The notes under the pieces were generated by a model. The model saw only the letters and a program-made list of their open reading frames with translations. It ran no database searches and was not told the origin of the DNA. Made by a program: the position numbers and the translations under genes. This document shows, piece by piece, positions 1-6,865 of a stretch of DNA of 12,129 nt; the stretch's first letter is position 1; the number at the start of each line of letters is the position of its first letter. The DNA comes from Panaeolus papilionaceus (Eukaryota; Basidiomycota; Agaricomycetes; Agaricales): NCBI GenBank assembly GCA_015501605.1, contig JADNRZ010000071.1, positions 1 to 12,129 of the forward strand. Reading direction: 5' to 3'.

Positions 1-957
1 GTGTCGTCGCCGTCTCTATAACGGGGAACATTCCCGTTTCATTCTTTTCATTCACACAGTAACTCAAAACAAAGCAAGATAAGGCGACAGAAGCCATAAT
101 AAGGAAGAAGCGGTGAAAGCCTTCGTGGATGCCCAGTCAATGTTTATGACTTGCAATTATTAACGTGCCTTTCCTGGCTCATGGTGAATGTCATCTGGAT
201 CAGGGCGCGTCGAGATGAAGTCGTATCACGGATATAATTCGGTTGCGCAATTCTGACATCCTCACTGGTTATCTTTTTCTCGTTGTGCATTTTTGACGGT
301 AGACTGCAGGCAATCCGGGCATACACGCGCACCTGCCCTTCACACATTCATGACTTCGTCGATTTCACTCTCTTCCTCTTTTACGCGTCCGCTTTGCTTT
401 GCTTTGTTTCGTTGCTTTTCGCCTGTATTCGTTTGGGCGTGCTTTAGTAAGTCAATATGTAGACACTTTTTTACCTCTTACTCTATAGTCAACGAATGTC
501 ATATACATACATAGTCCGAGGGTGTTTAATCGTTTTCATCGTCACCTTTTGTTGTGCATAGCATGAGTTATTTGTGTGTGGTTCTTGTGGGTGTCCCAGA
601 CTCCCAGAGAAGTGCTGGACACGGAACTTGACGACGATCAACAGGTCACAGAATGGGTGCCCAGGATGTCCAGGCCGGAGAGACGACGGGGGAGTATATG
701 CGTGGCAAGTGTGCAAGCACAAGCTTCAAGCTACATCTCCCTCCTTTGAAGCGTCGAAGCATGTACGACGAGGCGTCAAGAACCAGTGTATCGATGGGAG
801 TCCTGGACTCCCACCCATCACACACCCAGACACGACATTTGTTGAGGCCCATGGGCGTTTAAACCGATATGAAACACAACTCGAGTATAGGTTCTCCTTT
901 TAAGTCTTGTTTTCTCCGTATCCAGCGAAACAAACCTCCAACTTGAATGCACAAATG
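1..957. other. No assignable gene; weak 3'-exon candidate at 558-750 (+)
   Basis: I see no gene I can name here. The first 300 bases are AT/GC balanced and full of stops in all frames. A CT-rich stretch with GCTTT-like repeats lies at about 390-420. The one part that reads like coding sequence is the + frame from about 558 to a TGA at 748-750. After a possible acceptor (GTCCCAG, ending about 600) it reads TPREVLDTELDDDQQVTEWV and then an Arg-rich tail. It has no ATG of its own, so it would be the last exon of a spliced gene, and I could not find a convincing upstream exon. The opposite strand is also open at 646-852, so the coding strand is unsettled. Confidence 0.25.
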
Positions 958-1084
958 TTACTTTTTTTCCGTCCTATTACTCCCACCGCTTAATGGTCGA
1001 CAAATGTCATCAATTTTTAATGGCGATAGGTTCACCCTCCGGTTCCTTTTACTTCGAAAATGTGAATAGACCCGTCTGACGTAC

Positions 1085-1191
1085 CTCATCGACTGCTGCT
1101 TGATCCAGACCCGTTGTCCTGTTTTTCGATCAATGACCTCAACTCGAAACGAGGTTACGGACAGGATGTTGATGAACTTGGCTTGATTCAT
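1085..1191 (-). CDS. Possible first exon of an unidentified minus-strand gene
   Basis: An ATG at 1191-1189 opens 35 codons beginning MNQAKFINILSVTSFRVEVI and continuing with a basic stretch. It ends at a strong donor, AG|GTACGT (GT at 1084-1083). Without splicing the frame runs on to a TAA at 958-960. I could not identify the next exon or a family. The opposite (+) strand over about 1066-1280 is also open and gives an equally protein-like but ATG-less reading (for example SINDLNSKRGYGQDVDELGL), so strand choice is uncertain and this may be chance. Confidence 0.2.
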
Positions 1192-1640
1192 ACACTTTGC
1201 AGAACCTCTCCTCGTGTTATCTTTTGGTTTCTTGCTCCTGGCTTTATTATGGTGGTCATTCTTGCATCATGATATATCATTCTGATCACAGAGGAGATTG
1301 AATACATTTCAACATATACATAAGGCATTGTGATTTCAAATTTTACAAAAGATGATCATCTAAACGTTCGAAACAATATGAAAAATGAACAAATAAGGAA
1401 TTACACGATGTAGATCGATGAATGGGAGAAAAATGATTGTTGAATGAGAGAGGAAGGCGATCGAGGACAATGGTGGCCCAACATCTCCCAACGTGCGTTG
1501 GGCGCGCCTCGAGGTAGAAATGCGATGATGGGCTAGAATAAGAAACGATGATTTGTGATTAAATAGCGGTAAAGATTTAAAAGTCGAATGCCCGAACTTA
1601 TTTACATCATGACTATTCTCTACTATCTAAGTGAGCAGAA
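1192..1640. other. Gene-free 3' flank of the 1641-3261 gene
   Basis: No reading frame here is convincing. The sequence is AT-rich with one GC-rich island (about 1476-1515) that holds a perfect inverted repeat, CCCAACG-TG-CGTTGGG at 1487-1502, followed directly by GGCGCGCC. On the minus strand this is the 3' side of the helical-protein gene. The island could be a 3'-end or insulator-like hairpin, but nothing shows its role. Confidence 0.4.
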
Positions 1641-3261
1641 CTATTGAGGACGCACGATATATTCGTCCAGGGCATGCTTGATTTTATCATACACCTGACT
1701 TTCTGCCACAACACGGCTGACAATTGTCTGCGGAAAGATCAAGTTGGTAAGGGAGATGACGATAGAACCTCATGCTGAAAGTACATACCGCCTCGGCTAG
1801 TCCATTCTCAGTGAGAAATTCGCTCAAAAGAGCAGCATCAGATTCGAGCTACAAGAAGTAACAGTCGACTTCATGGATCGTCAAAAGTTTCGAGGTGTAG
1901 ACGCACCTTCTTCCAAACGGCAGAGAATTTTCCCAGTTTGGACACGATGGCTTTACACTTTTCGGTGAAGCCTTTTACGTCTTCACCAGAACGATCAAGG
2001 AGAGCAAGGTGAGCTTCGATCTCGGCGTTGAGCTGAGCCAGTTTTCCGACGGCTACGTCCAGCTCTGCTTTATCGGCTGCGGGAATTTCGAATGAAACCA
2101 CTCGTTAACATTGATTCATATAATAGAATGGACCACATACCCTTGTGTTTAGCCTCACTTGCGAAGAATTTTCCGATCTCTTGTATACCTTCAACGATAA
2201 ACTTTGAGGGAAAATTTAATAAAGAGTAAAATATACGAGGTCATGAAGTAACTCACGTTGAATCGATCGGGTCTGGAGCTGGATTTCTTTTTCTCCGCCT
2301 TGCTACCTTCAGTTGAGTCGGGTGATTTCTTGTCGGATTCTTTCTTGTCATCTTTGGCGTCCAGGGCAAGAGGGGTCTTCTTGGACGACTTGAATGTGGA
2401 AATCTTTAAGGGAATTAGGTCGAACTCAACACAGGGTGGGAGAAGACTGACGATATTTTTGCTCTTAAAGGACAAGCGTTCGAATAATTTTCCGCTATCG
2501 GATGAGAAGAATAAGGGGCTTGTACACATTGCAAAATTGAAGCACTCACTCCTCCGAAATCTGTTTGGCGAGCTTGGATACATCTCCTCGGCGAGCTCCT
2601 CGAGAGCGTCTTTGCTGTCCTGTTTGACCTGATCCTTCGCTGCGTCGACATGTTCGTAAAGTGCTGTCAGGCCATTGATGACCCCAGCCACCCCAGAATC
2701 TAATGGCTCAGCGTTCGCTTTTGCAGCAGCAGCGATCTGCGTTGTGAGCGAAGATTAGCTACTAATGATGATGACGAACGGCGTTGCATCTGAGCTGAGA
2801 TAACCTCACTTTGTCTGCGGAAGTTTTGACTGATTTCGCACGACGGTCGACGGGATAGTCGGCGTTCTGATATAAGGGCAAAATGGTATTCTGGAACTCT
2901 GGAACAACAACAGCAACGTCAGCACACCAGAGCAGTTGGAAAGGTTTCTGGGTACATACGATCAAGGGCGCTATATAACTTCTTGGCTGCAGTCATGGAG
3001 TCTTTGAAGACCTTGTAATACATCTAATTGCAATATTCATTCAGTGGTACTAATCAGATTAGATAAAAAGGTATTGACATCATTGACCACCATGAGTTCT
3101 TTTTCAAAGGTGGTACTGAAAGTCTTGTCAATTTGTTGTACGTTGATCTGTGCGTCGTTGAATGCTATTTGAGCATCGAGTGCGCGCTCCAAAATTTTTG
3201 TAATGTCATCTGAGGCGGACGGGCTGTCGTACGCGGGTGGGTTTGTATTGAAGTGGGACAT
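1641..3261 (-). CDS. Helix-rich soluble protein of unknown function, about 352 aa, ten exons
   Basis: Proposed exons on the minus strand are 3261-3079, 3023-2960, 2898-2810, 2736-2582, 2494-2452, 2403-2257, 2201-2141, 2076-1907, 1848-1789 and 1727-1641 (TAG). Phases agree throughout and give about 352 residues. The start MSHFNTNPPAYDSPSASDDI is preferred over an ATG 30 bases upstream because it suits a TATA box 43 bases away. I see no signal peptide and no transmembrane helix. The protein is mostly long amphipathic helices rich in Ala, Lys, Glu and Gln. About midway is a short Gly/hydrophobic patch (SGVAGVINGLTALY), then a Lys/Ser/Asp low-complexity linker (about residues 184-220) and a C-terminal helical part including KLGKFSAVWKK. 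I do not recognise a named domain. The overall build recalls ClyA/xenorhabdolysin-type helical proteins or coiled-coil scaffolds, which is inference only. The exon 4-5 junction is the weak point: the model uses a poor GTATCC donor, while a much better GTGAGT donor 32 bases on would need a one-base frame change. Confidence 0.72.
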
Positions 3262-3303
3262 TGTGAAAAGGATATGGTTCCCAGCTTCCAAACGGTTCGA
3301 GGA

Positions 3304-3311
3304 TTTATAAA
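3304..3311 (-). promoter_or_regulatory. TATA box of the helical-protein gene
   Basis: TTTATAAA reads the same on both strands and lies 43 bases upstream of the proposed ATG at 3261. That is a normal spacing for a fungal TATA promoter with a short leader. It supports 3261 rather than 3291 as the start codon. Confidence 0.5.
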
Positions 3312-3884
3312 GGGCCTTCTATTGTCTTTCGACGAATTCGTTTATGGTGCTCGTCACCAAGGCACCGCCACTTTGGAACGAGGCGCGAAATCGCGCCGGG
3401 AAAAAATAAATAAATTGTAAGGGTCGAAAGAGGCTCGGATAAGGGGCGGAAAATGCGTTTACATCGTGTACATTTGACTAGTTTACAGAGAGATATACTG
3501 TAATTGTAGTTAGTCCAATTATTACCACTTCAAGTTCAACCCATGAAAAAGACTTGTATGAGGGCCAGGACTTGCGGAGCAATTCTGGCATTTTCTGAGG
3601 CCAGCATTCGGGACGTAATGCTCCTGTTGCGGTTCAAATTGAGTTTCTCGATTGGAGCGTGCCATTTTGGGATGCCCGAGCCATTGAAACCTCATCAAAC
3701 GCGTAGCGCTTTCGGACAGGGGAAAGCATCGAGTATTCGCCAAACAAGAGCACATTCAATGGGGAAAAGTTGCTGTGTATTCAGACGCTGATGGCAAACA
3801 AGAGCATACGGTGGAAAAACCGCACATAAGGGTCCCAAGTCAGTGACATAAGAACGAGACCCTAGGGGGCCTCGTAACATCCTC
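3312..3884. other. Intergenic region between the two minus-strand genes
   Basis: This holds the promoter of the helical-protein gene and the 3' flank of the orphan gene that ends at 3885. Two overlapping reading frames of about 80 codons lie at 3522-3791 on opposite strands. Neither has splice signals or a protein-like composition, so I do not call them. I see no RNA gene. Confidence 0.45.
3382..3397. promoter_or_regulatory. E2F/MBF-like palindrome GGCGCG-AAAT-CGCGCC
   Basis: A perfect 6-bp inverted repeat with a 4-base centre lies about 120 bases upstream of the helical-protein ATG. It contains TTTCGCGCC on the minus strand, which matches the known E2F consensus core (TTTSSCGC) and resembles fungal MBF/SBF sites. 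An A-rich run follows directly at 3401. A link to cell-cycle control is inference from the motif alone. Confidence 0.35.
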
Positions 3885-5140
3885 CTACTCCCCCAGCCCG
3901 CTTTTTGCGGTTCGGACGCGGTGGCGGTGGGTACGCATCACCTTTCCAACGCTACAGCACGGCCTTGTCATCAGTGGAGTGTTTTGATCTTTTGGGAGAT
4001 AATCACGTACCTCTCTTGGTAAGTAAGCACCCCGAGGGGTGGGATCAGGGTCACCTTCCGTTCCATCTTGAAGGATGATTGCCCTGCTAACTGTTTTTGT
4101 TTGTTAGGGCCCATTTCTATTTCCTCAGGCGTACGATTGACATCGCCCTGAGGAAACGTCGGACGGGGGGCTGGTGTGACTGGAGATAGGGATTAGGGTA
4201 GGGTGAGGGACGCGCTCAGCTGCAGTTGAGTGGGCTTCGAAAATTCATGAACTCACCCCCTCCTCCCACATGATTTCGGACACCCGTCAGGCTGTTCGAA
4301 TTTCCTGTGTGTTTGATCAGTAATTGTTGTATCGTCGGGGCTGTACAATCTACATACCTCTGGTTCTTTCGTGGAGGAGAATATGTCCTTTCACTTTCTG
4401 TCTCCCCGAACACACCGGCCGAGGCGGAGAAAGAGCTTGATACGAATGTGTGATTGTAAGAACCGACAGCCTGCGTAGCTGGGTACTGAACCCAATCATT
4501 GGGGAGTGGATCCGTGCTGGGTACCACTTTCTGACAAAGATGCCGTGATCGAGAGACTTTGTGGGGAGCGGGGATGTGGACCGTTGTTCACGCTCGAGAA
4601 CAATGTGCCGAGCCGTGGTTTTATAGTGCTCAAGCACTTCTTCGCAAAGAGGTAGCACGCCCTCCAATGGGAGAGTAATCAGGTCGGTAACAAAGAATCG
4701 GGTGTTAAGAGGTGGATGCAAAGGCGAAATGTGCATGATTCTGGAATAGAGTGGGAACGCCGGTGTCGATCCCGCTGAATGATGGTCGATGGGGCTACCA
4801 CGAGGATACGATGGATCGAAGGTGTAGTAGTAGGGCAATGAAAGTGAAAATGACATGATTATTCGTCGACCTTGGTGCGCGAAATAGTACAACGGAGGAG
4901 CAGAGACTTTCGAACTAAATTGAGGTGGAAATGAAATTGTACCGCGTCCGTTGTTCCCTTGACTTTTTGTACCCATTTACTCCTAATATTATCGGCCGCA
5001 GGTGTTATCTACTAAACCATGCTGTTCTAAAACAAGTGACCATCGCTTGCTCTTCTACTCACGTACCTGTTGCAGTGTTCTCTTTGCTTTTGTATCAATG
5101 ACTCTAGTGGAGTCGACCCTGCATCGAATCCTGAAGCCAT
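3885..5140 (-). CDS. Spliced orphan protein of unknown function
   Basis: I read a minus-strand gene from an ATG at 5140-5138 (MASGFDAGSTPLESLIQKQ), with a first exon to 5067 and a strong GTACGT donor, to a TAG at 3887-3885. The second exon probably begins at 4914, after CTCAATTTAG, and runs through the clearly coding stretch SFSLSLPYYYTFDPSYPRGS to at least 4592. The 3' part is well defined: a GTGAGT...CTCCAG intron at 4256-4180, an exon at 4179-4011 (with PTFPQGDVNRTPEEIEMG), an intron at 4010-3964, and a last exon ending in a basic HRHRVRTAKS tail. Between 4591 and 4257 two models fit: an intron at 4591-4527 then a frame containing NDWVQYPATQAVGSYNHTF, or no such intron and a GTATGT...CACACAG intron lower down. 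Both enter the next exon in phase. A shorter start at 4976 or 4855 is also possible. I see no transmembrane segment and no known motif. Confidence 0.5.
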
Positions 5141-5221
5141 TCCGGTCCCCAGTGGTAACAAAACGTGAGTTTACATGCACCCCCATGTCACTAACACCGC
5201 AAAACAATTAAAACCAGCTGG

Positions 5222-5231
5222 ATATATCTAC
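5222..5231 (-). promoter_or_regulatory. Possible TATA element of the orphan gene
   Basis: The minus strand reads AGATATATCC about 85 bases upstream of the ATG at 5140. The position fits a core promoter, but AT-rich matches are common, so support is weak. Confidence 0.25.
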
Positions 5232-5384
5232 TCGAACGTTAATTTCCTAAGAATGGCTGGATTTCTCTCACAGACGGATGCGCATTGTCTTGATTAAAAG
5301 ATTCCGCAAACTTTTGTTGATCTCCTGAAATCCTCTGTATGCGGATATGGATATCGCGAGGACTTCTATTGAATCAAGAACATA

Positions 5385-5512
5385 GCTTTGTCTATCATCT
5401 TCCGTCCATTACCGCAAATGCCGTAGAGCATCCCACCGATGCAAGATGACCCCAAAAGGGGCACGACCTGATAAGGTTTAGGATATGTTTTGCAGTGTCG
5501 CTACGTCACCAG
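5385..5512 (+). repeat. Diverged direct repeat, copy 1 (partner at 9008-9140)
   Basis: This stretch starts with GCTTTGTCTATC, identical to 9008-9019. It continues with the shared, gapped blocks GCATCCCA, CAAGAT, CAAAA and TAAGGTTTA in the same order and orientation. Similarity fades after about 128 bases. No coding frame crosses it. It may be a dispersed repeat or the relic of a 3' flank, since the partner lies just after the + arm 7TM gene. Confidence 0.55.
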
Positions 5513-5572
5513 GAAGAGCACTTTACGAGATGGGGTTATTGATTAATGATCTTGGTTCTACGTGGTGAGTCT

Positions 5573-5698
5573 CCCGTAGTCGGGTAGTGTATGTGGGGAT
5601 GTAGAGGGGAGCCCGGCTTGACCCCCCTAGGGCGAGAGGTAAGGACGGTGGACGGGTGAGCCCCCCGACCGCCGCTCGCCTCCCTCTACCCAAACCAC
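5573..5698. other. GC-rich foldable element, possible structured RNA or repeat terminus
   Basis: Several nested pairings occur in about 125 bases. CCCG-TAGT-CGGG forms a small hairpin at 5573-5584. GTGG (5593-5596) pairs with CCAC (5695-5698), GTAGAGGG (5601-5608) with CCCTCTAC (5682-5689), and GGCGAG (5631-5636) with CTCGCC (5675-5680). Together they suggest a closing stem with inner branches. The base composition is far more GC-rich than the flanks. No known RNA family is recognised. Confidence 0.35.
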
Positions 5699-6705
5699 GA
5701 GAGAGCTCAGATTACAAGAAAAGTGTACACTAGTCAAAATTCAAGTAGCGAATATCTATATGACAATCTGGAGATTGATTTTACTGCGTGCAGTGGGAAT
5801 GGGAGTAAAAGACGTAAAAAAGGGAAGAGGCGGTGAAAAAAGGTGTTGACAAGGGGGAGGTGGGTGGGTTAAAAAATAAGCGAGAGAGTGAGAGGAAGCG
5901 AGAGCGCGAACAGCTACGTAGGCGAAGAAATAAGGAATACTAAGTTAAAGGAATGAAGAGAAAAGTTGGTAGGAGTCCGACGTATGAGTCGACTCGAGTC
6001 ACGTGCCCAAGAAGCAGATCTATGCTCGCATAGATTGAGACTTTGAGGCAAATTATAGACTTCTGCTCCGTGTTTCTAGCCATCAATGATCATCAAAACC
6101 TCGAGGCTGGATAAGCTATATCAGACTAATGTCACTACGAGGCTTTTAAACAAACAGCCACTAAAAAAGAACTAAGCAATGCATCTCTTGGTATTCTAAG
6201 TATCGCTACCCGACATCGGTTCACCGCTCACCCCTGTTGATCTCTGTTGATCCTGGAAGCTTGAAGGAAACCGAGAATAACCCACCACTTTCACTTTCCG
6301 CGAAACAATCAACATAATTGCCGTGCGGTTTGATGAAAAAGTGGTCTCGGAGGCCATCATTACGCCTCTAAGGCGCTCAGGTTGTCACTTTTCGGAGATA
6401 CCCTCACAAGGTCGGATGCTTATTTTAATCACCATGCGACCTCTGATATGCAGTGGATGCAGAGCGCATTACCCTGAATAAGTCCTCTAGGCTCTAGTGC
6501 TTAGGGACTCACGAGACACAGCTTCCTTTCATTCGGAAAACACAAACCAATCATAATCCCACCGTCGGTAATACTCCACTGTGTGCTATTTTTGTAGCCC
6601 AATAGGATCTTTCGAAGGAAGTTCCACCTTGGGACTGTGTCAATGCACTACCTAAAGTACTTTTTTTGATGCCAACATGTGGTCACAATCAGATCAATGA
6701 TGCGA

Positions 6706-6722
6706 CATTCCATGATGGAATG
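6706..6722. promoter_or_regulatory. Conserved upstream palindrome CATTCCA-TGA-TGGAATG
   Basis: This perfect 7-bp inverted repeat with a 3-base centre lies about 145 bases upstream of the + arm ATG. The same element is kept at about 11898-11916 in the other arm, where one extra base breaks the symmetry. Survival between otherwise drifted non-coding sequences suggests a transcription-factor site, which is inference. Confidence 0.4.
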
Positions 6723-6757
6723 GGAATTTCCAACGCGGACAGGGCTGAGGGATAGCT

Positions 6758-6789
6758 AATAAAAGATTCGCCGCTTCACGCAGAAGCGG
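6758..6789 (+). promoter_or_regulatory. TAATAAAA core-promoter element and adjacent hairpin
   Basis: TAATAAAAG (from 6758) is shared with the opposite arm (CCTTTTATTAG at 11859-11869 on the + strand) and probably acts as the TATA-like element. It is followed by CCGCTTC-ACGCA-GAAGCGG (6771-6789), a perfect 7-bp stem. The other arm keeps a 5-bp version. The hairpin would lie at the start of the transcript or in the leader, about 80 bases before the ATG. Confidence 0.4.
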
Positions 6790-6865
6790 GGTGCAACGGC
6801 AATTGCCTCAAATACCCAGAGGTTTAAGCGCAGTTCATTCTTGTCATCCACCCCGGATAATTTTC

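Larger units (their letters stand above)
5141..6594. other. Long gene-free region with several unexplained sequence elements
   Basis: I find no open reading frame with splice signals in these 1.45 kb on either strand. The region contains a diverged copy of a repeat (5385-5512), a GC-rich foldable element (5573-5698), a polypurine tract with a G-run (about 5790-5960) and an 18-base palindrome (6018-6035). The last part, 6100-6594, shows no feature I can name before the inverted-repeat arm begins near 6595. Confidence 0.5.

Noticed and set aside
105..120. GAAG(A/G)(A/G)GCGGTGAAA shared with about 5824-5837
   Set aside because: The match is only about 14 bases in purine-rich sequence and does not extend, so chance explains it.
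3024..3052. A 27-nt intron (GTACCACTG...ATTAG) in the helical-protein gene
   Set aside because: It is too short for splicing and breaks the frame; a 55-nt intron at 3078-3024 with the same acceptor keeps phase.
3522..3791. Overlapping reading frames of about 80 codons on both strands
   Set aside because: No splice signals, no promoter context and atypical Cys/Arg/Ser-rich composition; likely chance.
4028..4041. CACCCC-GA-GGGGTG palindrome
   Set aside because: It lies in coding sequence (PPLGVL) of the orphan gene and follows from the codons; it is too short to call a separate element.
5100..5160. ATCGAATCC resembling a tRNA T-loop on the + strand
   Set aside because: No D-arm, anticodon arm or acceptor stem; the sequence lies in the first exon of the minus-strand orphan gene.
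5002..5211. A 69-codon + strand frame
   Set aside because: It is antisense to the better-supported first exon (5140-5067, strong GTACGT donor) of the orphan gene.
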